From contig OZ038390.1 of assembly GCA_964036045.1 (NCBI GenBank), positions 35,526,974 through 35,590,973 on the forward strand: a stretch of 64,000 nt of DNA. Reading direction: 5' to 3'. This DNA comes from Eutreptiella sp. 'Long Island Sound 2002' (Eukaryota > Euglenozoa > Euglenophyceae > Eutreptiales > Eutreptiaceae). Position numbers and translations under genes: made by a program. Below the pieces are notes generated by a model, which had not been told where the DNA came from, did not search any database, and was given only the letters and a program-made list of their open reading frames with translations. Shown piece after piece: positions 9,632 through 20,474 of the stretch. Within the stretch, counting starts at the first letter, position 1, and each line of letters opens with the position of its first letter.

Positions 9632-11585
9632 TTGGCGATGCACTGGGCCATGCCATCAGGGGAAAGGGGTGGGGGGGCTTTTCAGAGTACTTCTGGACGC
9701 CAACACCCGCGGCGTAAGAGGGGCTCCGAAGGGGTGGCGCCGCAGCGGTGTTTGTCGAGCCGGGTCTGTCTGCTACATGCACGTACATGTCGCTGCACTG
9801 AGCAGCTGTGTTGAGCTGCACGGTGCAGCCGGGTGCTGCTACTTTGTGCAGCTGTGTTTTGCCCCTTCATGCGGCTGTGGTCAGTGCCTGCATATGGCTG
9901 TGTGCAGCTGAAGTTAGCTGCTTCCATCAGCTGCGTGTGTGGGAAGCTCAACGCCACTGCTGCATGCCGCAGACACGACGCTGGACTGTACAAACGAGCC
10001 GCACTTAGCAGACGGGCCAGCCGAAGCATACAGAACTCTCTACACAGTCTTGCACCACGGAGCGCTGCAAAGCAGCAAAGTTGGGCTGCACCAAGCAACA
10101 ACACCCAAGTGCAAATGGCCGCTACACTTGGCACCCAAAAGCAGCAACACAGAGCAGGTAAATGTGTCTAGAACAATTTCTGAGCAGCCGTATGTCGCTG
10201 CTGTGTGCAGCGGGGCTTTGCGGCTCGTTTCAAAGGTGTATAAGTACTCGGGGTGAACAAATACCGCCCAAATCGATGGGAGTCCCCGGCTCAGACGATT
10301 TTACACGTCATGACGCGCGCGTGGCAGCCCGAAATCGGTCCCAGCCATCCGGCCCCTTGGGTCAGGGGAAGCGCAGACCCGGCGCCTGAAGCACCAGCTG
10401 AGGAGAAGCAAGTTTCTCTTTGACCCGTCCGGAACTCACCCCAGGCCCTGCCTCTTCCGCAGCACAACGACCGTATTGTGGGACTGGGCACCCCATGGAG
10501 CGGTGATGCGAAACGCGAAACGTGACGAAACGTCCGCTTTCCAGGATTGGGCACCCTCTGAGGCACCCTCTTCGGTGTTGGGCCGCGCCGAAGAGAAATC
10601 GACCATGGCCCCCCTCGGCAGGGGGTGTGGGCGGCTACAACCACCATTGCATTGGTGAGGAGGTGGAGTGGAGGCCTTCGTTGTTGTATGCCAACCCCTT
10701 AGGCCACCGCGTACCTGCCACACCTGATATGTGAAACAACAGCATCAAGTAAGCATGCAAAGATCCGTCACTTTTGAAGCAAGACCCCCAAATTTCCTTC
10801 TGCATGCCCAAAAAATGGACAAATACACACTTGTGCACATCCCAGGTAACCCCCCGCAGCGAGTTTTGGAAAATTTCAGTTGCGCGCAAAAGGGTAAACC
10901 CCCCCCCCCCTTTTTCGAAGTCGCCAATTTTAGGCAAAACCCCATGACTTCACATTTCGCAGAACAACCCCCCCCCCCCTTGGACTACACCTCCTTTCTT
11001 GTGCATATCTTTCTTCACAGGTACAAACCAGACCACAAAATAGTCACAATATAATTTGGACTATAACATCCTACCTCAGGCTGGCGAGGTGTTTTGCATG
11101 CACGGTCAAGTGCAGGGCAGAGATGGACTCATGGGATGGGGGATGGGGAATCGGCATAGTCTGCAATGGGGCTTTTCAGAGGGGCGAATACAAATGGTTA
11201 GGGTTTGGGTAAGGGCTTGCAGGTCAGGTCTGTGCCACCCACCATGAATCCGGCCGATACACCAAGTTGTATGCATGAATTTATAAATGGTGACGCACTG
11301 ATCCCTGATGCTCACAACTGATTTGATGCTTGGGTGAAGGCTGGCGCCGAGCCTGTTTTCTTCTCTTCTTTGAGGGGGTTTTTGTGGTAACGTCCGCAGT
11401 GGGTACTTTTGAAGGTTTGATTCATAGTTATTTATTTTGAGGGCCATGATGAGTTGGTAAGAGTGGATGTCATGCGTTTTGAAGTGCTTTTGTGCCGCCG
11501 TGGTGAATGATCCGAAATGTAGTTTTCCGTGAACTAAATTTGGATTGACTGAACTATTGCCTGGGTCAATTAGTTTCAAGCATTT
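9632..11585. other. no gene recognised
   Basis: About 9790-10220 is rich in GCAGCTG/CAGCTG words, giving cysteine-rich spurious frames. Around 10840-10990 are C9-C10 runs. Nothing here resembles a conserved protein or RNA. Confidence 0.4.
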
Positions 11586-11589
11586 TATT

Positions 11590-12580
11590 TACATTTTACA
11601 TTACATTTACATTTTACATGATACCGCAAGTAGGGTACCCCAAATAGGGTACACTAAATAGGCTACCCCAAATAGGGTATTGCACGTAGGGTACCCCAAG
11701 ATAGGGTCCCAAAATATGGTGCCCAAAATAGGGTAATTGGATAACCCAAAAAGGCCGCAAATGTGCCAGTGAAAGCATCTCTGTATGTACGCAGGTGAAG
11801 AACTCTTGCACCTTTGAACATGTGTGAGGCGATGATCCCAGCTTGAGGGGCTGAGGGGAGCAGTGAAAACCTCGTGTTCGACCAAAAAGGTTATCCCACT
11901 GGGTTACCCTATTAAGGTGCCTTGACACGGTGCCCCCACAAGGTGCCCGAATAGGGTTACCCGAATACCCAAATACCCGAATACGGTAGCTCAAATAGGG
12001 CAACCTGAATAGGGTATCCAAATAGGGTACCCGGACAGGATAACCCAATAGGGTGCCCCAACAATTGGGGTACCTCAACAGGGTACCTAAAATAGGGTAC
12101 CTCAATAGGGTACCTCGATAGGGTACCCCGATGTGGTACCCCAATAGGCCACCCAAGTAGGGTACCCAAGTATGGTACCCCAATAGGCCACCCAAGGAGG
12201 GTACCCAAGTATGGTACCCCAATAGGCCACCCAAGTAGGGGACCCAAGTAGGGTACCCACATCTCCTCCCCCCCTCCACACCCTTTCCTTCTTCCCCCCA
12301 TACACTTTCCCAGAGACGTGGGAATGAGAGACAGGGTGCAGTGCACTATCTACTAGGTTTTTTTGGGGGGGGGGGGGGCAACTGGGTGTGGGGAGGGGAG
12401 TTGGGATGAAAGTAGTTAGTGTGGGTAGCAATAGGGTACCCCAGCCTATTGAGGTATCCCATTTTGGTTGGGTACTCCAAAGGGGTGCCCCAAAAAGATA
12501 CCCCGACAGGGTGCCCCAACACAGTACCCCCAGCAGTGTGCCCCAACAGGGTACCCCAATAGGGTGTACGTAGCAAGCAG
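11590..12580 (+). repeat. degenerate minisatellite built on GGGTACCCCAATAG
   Basis: Variants of GGGTACCC(C)AA(T/G)AGG recur at roughly 15-20-bp spacing across nearly 1 kb, interrupted at about 11750-11900 and 12260-12430 by non-repeat sequence with a G13 tract. In 12125-12260 a longer unit of about 42 bp (GGTACCCCAATAGGCCACCC AAG) is repeated. The core GGTACC is palindromic. The minus-strand translations rich in Gly-Tyr-Leu-Pro are artefacts of this repeat. Confidence 0.8.
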
Positions 12581-13058
12581 TGTTGTGTGAGCAGTCATTC
12601 GGTCACCCCCTACCACTCAAAGATGGTGACAAATATCATATTGCATCATGTATTTGTATGTTTCTGCCTCTCAAAGGCTCTCAAGGGGAATCCACAGGCT
12701 ACTTTGGGTGGGCTTTCATAAGGCGGTCAATTTGCAGTGTGTCTTGGACCATATGCCTGAAAAGTAGTGCAGCAAGCACGCAGTGGGTCCGCGACGACAA
12801 AACAACAAAAGGGTTCCCCCTCATTATTCAAAGTCCTGCTGCAATTCACAGCCTGGCTTTACAGAATCGCATACATCAGTGCCATTGTCTTGCGGTGCAT
12901 GTTTGTTCCCTGTTGATGACCCATTCCACCTTTTTTGACAGCAATGCAAAATGATGCAGGTCATGGGGGCCGAAGCTGCTTCCGAATCCTGTTGCACGAT
13001 GCGTCTCAGCACCAGAACCACAGCGTGAAGACAAATTTCAATCTTCTGGTGGTTCTCG
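12581..13058. other. upstream region of the cyclase gene
   Basis: No gene seen. The cyclase frame has an in-frame TGA at 13026-13028, so any upstream coding would have to come through splicing. Confidence 0.4.
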
Positions 13059-14516
13059 ATGTTGATGACAATAATTCCTTTTTCCTTGACCCTCTTCCTC
13101 CTGAAGCTTGAAGGGCCCGCTATGGCTACCTCTTTGGCTTGCTGCTCGTTTGTAGCAGCCATTGTACACCTGTCGGTGACCAACAGGCCTTCCGTTGCCA
13201 TCCATCTTCTGATCGGCGGAGTTCTGATACCGACATTGCTTTTCCATCTGAGTCTTGGGGGTGGTCCTGGAAGTGCGGGCACCCTGGGTCCGGCCTTTCT
13301 GGCACCAATTTGCGCAGTATTGTTTGGATTGGGCACTAAGAAAGCCACAGCCATGGTACTGCTGATCCTTATTGTTGGCCTCGTTGCGGGCGTGTTGGAG
13401 CAGACGATTGGGCCTCAATCCGTAACACCGAAGCTCTACCAATTTACAGAATTCTGGCACGCAGTATGTTATTGGGTGAACATAAACGTGGGCCAAGGCA
13501 CCGCTTTTCTCCTGTCGGCTCTGACGTACCGGCAGTTGGAAACAGGCCAACGCCGCCTGCGAGAAAGCAAGCAAAAAGTGGATTCGCTGAATTCCGACTT
13601 GGCAAAGCAGAAGGCGCGCCTGGAGCAAGAGCAGCGCTTGACGCACAGATTGATCCACAATGTGTTCCCCAGAAACGTGTCCGACGCCCTGATCGACTTA
13701 GTCAAGGGCTGTTCCCAGAGCCCAGACGATGGAGCCCTGTCCGAGGTCGTGGCCCGACACGCGTACCGAGGGCGCAGGCCAACCCTTTCCAACCCCCCAG
13801 GCCAAGTCCCGTCCTCCAGCGCAGTGGAATCGCGGAGCGGGAGGGGAAGTATTGCTTCCGTGTCGACGGTCGCCGGGCAGCCCCGAATGCCCCACTTCGC
13901 TGCAACCATTGCTCCGACTCTGCACAGTTTCGCGGTGGTGTTGTTCGCAGACATCGTTGGCTTCACGACGACGTATTGCAACACAGACCCTACGACTCTC
14001 ATCCACTATCTTGATCAATTCTTCGGGGCGATTGACGAGTACTGCAAAGAGCAGGCGGTGGAGAAAATCAAGACCATCGGGGACTGCTACATGTGCGTCG
14101 CGTGGGAAGAGCGGCCGCTGGCCCGAGGCGCGTGTGCCAAGCGGGTGCTGAACGTGGCACAGCGGACGCACCAAATGGCCTACAACAACTTGGTGGGCAA
14201 GCAGCGCCTGTCGGTGCGTGCCGGCGTCCATGCCGGGCCCGTCATCAGCGGCATCATCGGCAGGACGAAGTTTGCTTTCGACATTTGGGGGGACACCGTC
14301 AACGTGGCGTCCCGCATGGAGAGCACCGCCATGCCCGGGACGACGCAGGTCACGGCGGAGGTGTACGAGTTGTTGAGGGGCAGCGAGACCTTCCTGCGGC
14401 GGGGCCTGGTGGAGGTCAAGGGGAAGGGAGAGCTGCTCACGTACACCACGCCGCTGACCCCGGGGGGGGCGACTCCGCGGGTCCTAGGACGCCAACTCCC
14501 CCCCCCCCCCCCCTAG
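13059..14516 (+). CDS. membrane-anchored class III adenylyl cyclase
   Basis: The 485-residue product has five or six hydrophobic segments (about 3-16, 21-41, 45-66, 78-92, 97-114, 137-155), a charged linker helix (156-200) and one class III cyclase homology domain (about 287-455). Both metal-binding aspartates are present: D298 in FADIVGFT and D342 in KTIGDCYM. K338 sits where adenylyl cyclases carry the purine-selecting lysine (guanylyl cyclases have Glu). D408 and the N415/R419 pair in FDIWGDTVNVASRM complete the active site. I infer ATP to cAMP conversion, working as a homodimer with catalytic domains in the cytosol. The domain is followed by a poly-C tract that encodes the last prolines before TAG. 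The start is the first ATG after an in-frame stop; a spliced upstream exon cannot be excluded. No intron is needed within the coding region. Confidence 0.88.
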   Translation: MLMTIIPFSLTLFLLKLEGPAMATSLACCSFVAAIVHLSVTNRPSVAIHLLIGGVLIPTLLFHLSLGGGPGSAGTLGPAFLAPICAVLFGLGTKKATAMVLLILIVGLVAGVLEQTIGPQSVTPKLYQFTEFWHAVCYWVNINVGQGTAFLLSALTYRQLETGQRRLRESKQKVDSLNSDLAKQKARLEQEQRLTHRLIHNVFPRNVSDALIDLVKGCSQSPDDGALSEVVARHAYRGRRPTLSNPPGQVPSSSAVESRSGRGSIASVSTVAGQPRMPHFAATIAPTLHSFAVVLFADIVGFTTTYCNTDPTTLIHYLDQFFGAIDEYCKEQAVEKIKTIGDCYMCVAWEERPLARGACAKRVLNVAQRTHQMAYNNLVGKQRLSVRAGVHAGPVISGIIGRTKFAFDIWGDTVNVASRMESTAMPGTTQVTAEVYELLRGSETFLRRGLVEVKGKGELLTYTTPLTPGGATPRVLGRQLPPPPP

Positions 14517-14559
14517 GGGCCTCCGGCCGACAGTTAGTTGTCAAAGGTATGAGCCCAAG

Positions 14560-15122
14560 GAGCCAACGGGGTTATGTAGCCATCTTGCCCACTTGTGGGC
14601 CTTTTTCTGATTCTGCCCCCCGCTCTGAGGCGGTGGGGATCCCCTAGGCGGCAGGGGTTATGTAGCCACCTTGCCCACAAGTGGGCCAATTCTGATTCTG
14701 CCCCCCAACTCTATAGCGGTGGGGATCCCCGAGACGACAGGGGTGACGTAGCCAGTTTGCCCACAGGTGGGCCAATTCTGTCCGGTGCTATTGAGGAAAC
14801 CGGGACAATCTTTGAATCCACGCTTCGTTGCGTGGTGCATCAGGGTGCCCCCCCGGCGTAGGTTTTGAGTTCTGATTTTGTTCCCTTTGTTGGGGACCCC
14901 TGAGAATGCAGGGGTGATGTAGCATTTCCGCCCTCTTCTGGGCCCCAACCGTCCGGTGCTATTGAGGAAACCGGGACAATCTTTGAATCCACGCTTCGTT
15001 GCGTGGTGCATCAGGGTGCCCCCCCGGCGTAGGTTTTGAGTTCTGATTTTGTTCCCTTTGTTGGGGACCCCCGAGAATGCAGGGGTGATGTAGCATTTCC
15101 GCCCTCTTTTGGGCCCCAACCA
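14560..15122 (+). repeat. array of the GCCCACAAGTGGGC dispersed repeat plus two 171-bp modules
   Basis: Units of about 90 bp share TATGTAGCCA, a GCCCACAAGTGGGC inverted repeat, a TCTGATT(T/C)TG(T/C)CCCC word and GGGGATCCCC or GGGGACCCC. At 14781 and 14952 a 171-bp module begins (TCCGGTGCTATTGAGGAAAC), giving two nearly identical tandem copies. Related copies occur elsewhere in the window on both strands. Confidence 0.8.
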
Positions 15123-15139
15123 TCATGGTGAGATGTAGC

Positions 15140-15292
15140 CAATTCGCCGGACCCGGCACTTGAAGATCCCTGCCTCGAGCTTTCATACCCCGGCTCGAGG
15201 AGGAGGCAATCAGGGGCTTGGAGATCCCTGCCTCGAGCTTTTCCCCGGCTCGAGAAGGAGGCAAAAAGGGGCTTTCTTTCTTCCTTTCCTTT
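15140..15292 (+). repeat. CTCGAGC-hairpin repeat, partner of an inverted copy at 59.15-59.30 kb
   Basis: Two sub-units each carry GATCCCTGCCTCGAGCTTT, a short loop and CCCGGCTCGAG(G/A)AGGAGGCAA, so CTCGAG arms can pair. The sequence ends in a TTTCTTTC-rich tract. A near-identical copy lies in reverse orientation at 59147-59300. Confidence 0.8.
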
Positions 15293-16660
15293 CTCGTAGG
15301 CGTAGGCGTAGGCAGGGGTGACGTAGCCACCTTGCCCACAAGTGGGCCACTTCTGATTGTTGCGTCTGTTGCGTCGCGATTTTCCGCATTTTCTTAGGTA
15401 AGCGCGTCAAGGGCGTCCAGAACCGAGGGGTCGCCCCCCCCGGGCCGCTGACCCAGACGTGGTCGCCCACCCCGGAATTGCCCACATCCTCAGAATCCCC
15501 GCAATTCAATGTCGTGGATGTGCTGACCGCCCTCATGAATAAAGGCGACACGCCTCCCCCCTGATCCTGCGCCCAGCCCCTCCGTGATCTTACGGAGGGT
15601 CCCCCCCCCCCCCCCGTCTTCTCACTCAGCATGACTCCACGGCTTCCTGACCAATTTTCTTTCGGTCCTGATGGCTTTTGGATGGTGCATGGGGCCTCCG
15701 TCAGATCACACGCATGTGCGTGCGCCGTAGTGCAGCCGCCCCCCTGCCCTCAGGCCCACCTGACATTGAGAGCCTTTGAACGTGCCTTGCCTTTGCCAGA
15801 GCATTGTGCATTCTTCCGCTTTGTGGGCGAGGTGTTTTTGCACTATCGTGTGCAGGAATCGTCCAGGATTAAACTTCAATTTCAGCACCGTTTATCCTGC
15901 AAGTCTCCCATACTCTTTTGATGCTGATTTTGTTGGGTCTAACATGGCGTTTCTGGATGCCTTGGTTTTTTTGTGTCTCCTCTGCGCACAATCGTCTCCT
16001 GGAACGTCACACACACCAGCAATTGTATTGCCTGGGACGCTAATATACCCAGACACATTTGGTTGCAGATATGCAGATACGAAGCTCTTCACAACTCTAC
16101 ATCTTGTGTCGTCAGCACCTGCACCGCGCGCTTCTCTATCTTCGCGACCCTCAGTGGGTGTTGGATCGCCAATGGGTGCGTTAGGGTGACCATTTGAATT
16201 CTTTGGTGCTGTCTCGAGATCATTGTGGTGATGGTGGGCGGACTGCTCCAGCCGAAACTTGTGTCTCTGACAACGATGCACTATATTCCCTATCAGAGGA
16301 GGAGTAGAATCTATTTGGTGGTGCTTTACCCCAGCGTGAGCGCACTTGTGCATGTGCTTCCACTGAGACCCCATGCATGCGTGCCGATGTGCTACTCTAG
16401 AGCACTGCATGGATTGCAGGATAAGGTGAGTTTCATTTCCAGTCTCAAATTGTTTGCTGTCCCGCGGTCTACGTCGAGTGTTGGCCACGTGTGCCACCAT
16501 TCTGCGTTTCAACTCTGTGGTGATGAGGGTGCTGATGGCGCCGAGATATTTTTGTGAGGCATTCGTGAATTAGGGGCCCAGTGCATGCCGCAGTTGGGTA
16601 TTGAGGTCAGTTTCGGCTTCTTCCTGGACTTTGAGGACCTCACTCTATTGGAAAAAGTTT
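15293..16660. other. no gene recognised; one copy of the hairpin repeat at 15313-15360
   Basis: One unit of the GCCCACAAGTGGGC family sits at 15313-15360. A C16-C17 tract lies at 15601-15616. A minus-strand frame at 15892-16512 has His/Cys-rich words (VHRCQRHKFRL) faintly like an integrase zinc finger, downstream of the RNase H-like relic on the same strand. I do not regard it as established. Confidence 0.35.
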
Positions 16661-16671
16661 TTCACTTCGAG

Positions 16672-16835
16672 GAAGGTTGTTAGATCAAGCACAGGTGCGG
16701 ATGCTGTATATCCCCTGTTTTTGGGGGTTATTCGCGCAACATACCCCAAGGTATGGTATCGGATGTGTAACCCCTTGTAAAATGACGTTTTGGGAGACAA
16801 AACGATCCCCCGATGAATTTTTTTTCCCCCGTCTG
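16672..16835 (+). repeat. copy of the GTTGTTAGATCAA repeat block
   Basis: The words GGTTGTTAGATCAAGCACAG, CCCCAAGGTATGGTA and AACCCCTTGTAAAAT also occur at about 17568-17720 and, more diverged, at 18016 and 21344. This is the 5' part of the block found in two longer copies downstream. Confidence 0.7.
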
Positions 16836-17008
16836 GTTCTTGTGCTACAGTGCAGGCAGTCATTTTGTGTCGACCCCTTGAAAGCAAAGGTGAGGAATCT
16901 ATAGTTGTGAATACGCTGCAGGCCAGGGGAAGGTTGGGAATGCCCTGCAGCCTTTGTGTGGCCACTGTTGATGGCTTGTGGCATGTTTTCACTGCATTTG
17001 TCCTGACT

Positions 17009-17359
17009 CTATTGGGCAATGGGCCTATAGATTGCCTCGACATACTGCTCGAACCCATGTGCACTCCATACATAGGCCGTTGTGCCCAAAGCTTGGCACT
17101 CTCTTGTATCATATTCACTCTGGTGATTGTCCTGACTCTCTAGGGCAATGTGCCTGTAGATTGCCTCGACATACTGCTCGAACCCATGTGCACTCCATAC
17201 GTAGGCCGTTGTGCCCAAGGCTTGGCACTCTCTTGCATCATATTCTCCTGAGGATTTAATGAATTGTGAAAATGATATTTCATTGATTGTGTATTTGAAC
17301 GAATTAGTACAATCTATCGCTGTGACCAGCCACTTGGCTGCGGCCTTCCTCCGCCGCAC
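17009..17359 (-). pseudogene. Ty3-like RNase H relic with a duplicated 37-codon segment
   Basis: The minus-strand frame reads KWLVTAIDCTNSFKYTINEI, then YDARECQALGTTAYVWSAHG and YVEAIYR. The Y-x-x-RE-x-x-AL motif after a D-x-(S/T)-N-containing strand resembles the RNase H part of Ty3/gypsy reverse transcriptases. The segment from EYD(A/T)REC to IYR(H/P)IA occurs twice in tandem (DNA about 17010-17123 and 17128-17248). A diverged DNA copy of the adjoining sequence lies at 23240-23560. It is a fragment without flanking reverse transcriptase, so I call it a relic. The family assignment is inference from one motif. Confidence 0.4.
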
Positions 17360-17559
17360 AGTGTACTGTTCTTCATGGTATTTGCTTTCCCTTGTCTACA
17401 TTTTGGTGTTGGTTTTTTTCCAAATACGGTGAGTAAACATTTTAGGGCTCCATTTTTTTTTTCATTCCACCTCTTCAATTTGTTTTGCTGCTTCAAGACA
17501 ATTTTCCTGGCGCACAAAAAGAGTCTACACACGTAGTCTGGGAGGGGGTGGAATCACCT

Positions 17560-17760
17560 CGAAGAGGGTTGTTAGATCAAGCACAGGTGCGTACGCCATA
17601 ACCCCCCTTTTTTGGGGGGTCATTCGCGTACGACACCCCAAGGTATGGTACCGGATGTCCAACCCCTTGTAAAATTGTCACTTTAGGAGAAAAAATGATC
17701 CCCCAATGAATTTTTCGTTTTTGAACCCTTTAGCCCCCCGTACCCGGGTACCCCTTTTTG
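17560..17760 (+). repeat. second copy of the GTTGTTAGATCAA block, partial
   Basis: It shares GTTGTTAGATCAAGCACAGG, CCCCAAGGTATGGTA and AACCCCTTGTAAAAT with 16.67-16.84 kb, then diverges into G-rich sequence. Confidence 0.65.
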
Positions 17761-18003
17761 GGGGGGTGGGGGGGGGTGTCAAGGGGGGGTTCAAAACTTC
17801 TTTGCATGTTCTGGGTGCTGTGTGTGGATTCGGACCCAGGTCCGGGGCAATTTTTTCTTGTACATGGACCCCCTAACCCATGGCGAAGGTCCCGGGTCTG
17901 AACTCCGGGTACCCCCGGTCGCCCCCCCCCCTATGGGCCCTTCCTAGTGAGGGCGTTTTCATGCTGGATAAGGCTGTTTAGTGACACCTGCAAGATTTCC
18001 AAA

Positions 18004-18660
18004 ATCACCTCGCAGAGGTTGTTAGATCAAAGCCAGGCAGACGTATATAGGGGGAAACGCCAAATACCCCCCCATTTTGGGCCTTTTGGGCCTATTCGTG
18101 TACCCTACCCCAAGGGGTTGAATCGTTAGTTTAACCCCTTGTAAAATCATTATTTTGTCTGATAAACGCATCCCCCAAAGAGTATTTGGTCCGGACCCCC
18201 CCCCCCCCCCACTTGAAACCCACTTTTTTGAGGTTTTGAGGGAGGTGGGGGGGGGGGGGTCAAAAATGTCGAAAAAATGACCCCACCTTTTTTTGGGTCG
18301 AAAATGATGAATCTTTTGGTTTTTTTTCAATTTTGAGCCGAAAAAGTGTTTCCGGGTCCCGACTCCATGGGGTTTGTATGGGGCAGAGTGGGACGAGCGC
18401 TCATGCAGTTTATGCACTTTTCAGCCATTTTTGCTATTTTGGCGATTTTGGCGACCTCGGTGACCCCGTGGTACCCACTCTGAGGGGTGTGAGTGGGGAT
18501 GTTGTGACAGTATATGCCTACTAGGATACAAAAGCACGTTTTTTGCAGTCTCTAGCCCTGCCAAGGGCCGGTCAAAACCCGTGCCAAAGATGCGAAATGA
18601 CTCTTTCCACCAATAATGGCCTAGTAAATGGGCCGGTGCAACTTGCTCATGCAGTTTTTC
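18004..18660 (+). repeat. ~700-bp duplicated block, copy 1
   Basis: From ATCACCTCGCAGAGGTTGTT onward this block matches 21332-22000 at high identity, including CGTATATA(G/T)GGGGAAA, AAAAAGTGTT(T/C)C(C/T)GGGTCCC and ACCAATAATGGCCT. The copies are about 3.33 kb apart in direct orientation. Both end at the start of ~190-bp satellite units. Confidence 0.85.
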
Positions 18661-19000
18661 ACCCTGTAGAGCTCAAAAATCGAAGTTTTCAACGCTTACT
18701 TTTTTGATATTGTGACCACACAATATGATCATCCAAGGTATGTAAAGCATGTTTTAGGCCGTATTTACATGTTTTTCACCCTATTTGGGTATTATGTCCG
18801 GGGGGGGCTGGGGGGGTGTCTCCCAAGGGATTGGTACACAACCTGCTCATGCAGTTTTTCACCTTGGGCAGCTCACAAATCAAAGTTTTCGAAACTTATT
18901 TTTTAAATACCATGATCACCTAAAATGACCATCCAAGCTATGTAAAGCATGTTTTAGGCCGTATTTACATGTTTTTCACCCTTTTTGGGTATTAGGTCTA
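18630..19000 (+). repeat. ~190-bp satellite, array 1 (two units)
   Basis: Each unit reads (ACACAACCTG)CTCATGCAG, TTTTTCACC, a GCAGCTC word, ATC(A/G)AAGTTTTC, TATGTAAAGCATGTTTTAGG, CCGTATTTACATG and then a poly-G tract. The array is broken at the GGTCTAGGGGGG word near 18996. Confidence 0.8.
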
Positions 19001-19004
19001 GGGG

Positions 19005-20474
19005 GGGTTTGGTTTGGTTTGGGTCAAGGCCTGTGCCGGACGCCCTGGCCCATGGTCAGCACTCGCCTTTGTGCCGACACGACTGGGCTAGGCGAATCGC
19101 GGTTGTCCGGTCCCAAGGCCTGCCGGACTGTTGACCGCCCCCGTACTCCGTGGTGGCACACATGGGAGGGAGATGCCGCCGTGCCTGTGTGTGTGGCGCG
19201 CGCGGGGCAGGAGGGCGGGGCGTGCATGCTGGTGGCGCTCGCAGGGCATGACGGGTCACACGGCTGCGCCGCGCCTGGCCCTGCCCGCTGGCGCCGGTGC
19301 CGCTCCAGTGTTTCTGGTTTCCCCCGCTGCGGCTTGGTCCGTCCGTGTCGCCGCTTGTAGTGGCGTCCCGGCTGTTCGTGTGGTCGTCGGGTGTGAACCA
19401 GGGTCCGCCACCACCGGGCCCTGGCTGCTTGTGGTGGAGGCGCGTCGGGGGGGGGGGGGCGTGTGGGGGGTTGTGTGATGCCTGGTGCTCCAGGCCCCGG
19501 CAGGGAGGCCATGGGAGCCTGACGCTGAGCCCGCCGGGGGAGTGTTCGGACTGGACACGCCGCCTCCCGGTCATTGACATGCTGCCAGCGGCCCCACGAC
19601 TGCATGAGGCACGGGGGCGCGCTCCCTGGGCGCTCGACTGGGGGGGGTCCACACCTCCTGACTGCTCTAGGCACTGGTGGTGTTGTCGTGGACTGGACCA
19701 TCCGCCCACGGCGCTGAGGGACGGCAGGAGGAGGGGCTCCAGGGCGCGCTGAGCGCTGCCCTGCCCTGGAGCCTGCCCGGGCTCGGGGCCTGGGTGGCGG
19801 TGCTACTGCCCGCGTAAACGGGGGGGCCCAGAGGGCACACCACCCGAGTGACCGCTCCGTTTGGAAGGGGGAGGGGGGGGCAGGGGTCGGCAGGTGGCTG
19901 TCTGGCCTCCAGGGGTCGCCCACAACTGAACTGGAGTGCACGGGGCTGTGCTGGCCTAGGCGTCTGTGATGAAGTTGGAGGGGCACGCGCACACCTGGAG
20001 GTTCCCTAGGCAGGCCGCTCAAGGGATACCCACAGCAGTCAATCTGCGAGCCCTTCACAGCCTCCACTTTTTAGGCCCTGAGGGTGCCGACTCCGTGCAC
20101 CTCTCCGTCGGGGGGCAGGCTGGGGGGGGGGGTAGTGGTGGTTGGGTCTACCTGCTCACTTGTTTGGGAGAGGAGGACCACCTGCTGGGTTACCATGCGG
20201 GTCCCAGATCCCAACATACCCATCGTTCGGCGTCCGCTCCCTGTCCGTGAGGGGAGGGACCTTGATCACCATGTGACGGCCTGCAGTGAGGGTGCGGGGG
20301 TGCGAGGGCATGCTGGGGGGGGGGGGGGGGGCTGTGCTGGGCCTGCTTTCGGCCCCATTTCTGTTGGGGGGGGGGGGGGGGGCAGCAAAAGGCCTGCTCC
20401 CTGTGGCCTGGGGGGGCCAGGCCCACGGCCTGCACCCTCGCTTTGTGGTGGCTGAAATTTGGGCCGACAAGGAG
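19005..20474. other. GC-rich island inserted in the satellite
   Basis: About 1.47 kb of GC-rich, CpG-rich sequence separates two stretches of the same AT-richer satellite. The word GGTCTAGGGGGG stands at both edges (about 18996 and 20475), so the island may be an insertion or the product of recombination between poly-G tracts. Long frames exist on both strands because stops are rare in GC-rich DNA; none shows a domain. I therefore annotate no gene. Confidence 0.6.

Noticed and set aside
11614-12346. Long minus-strand frames with Gly-Tyr-Leu-Pro repeats
   Set aside because: They translate the GGTACC minisatellite in several frames; no evidence of a repeat protein.
15892-16512. Integrase zinc finger downstream of the RNase H-like relic
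   Set aside because: The HHCC spacing is not met and the His/Cys content could be chance; kept only as a remark.
19024-20067. 347-codon open frame on the minus strand in the GC-rich island
   Set aside because: Composition is Pro/Arg/Ala-rich without motifs, and frames are open on both strands, as expected from GC-rich DNA.
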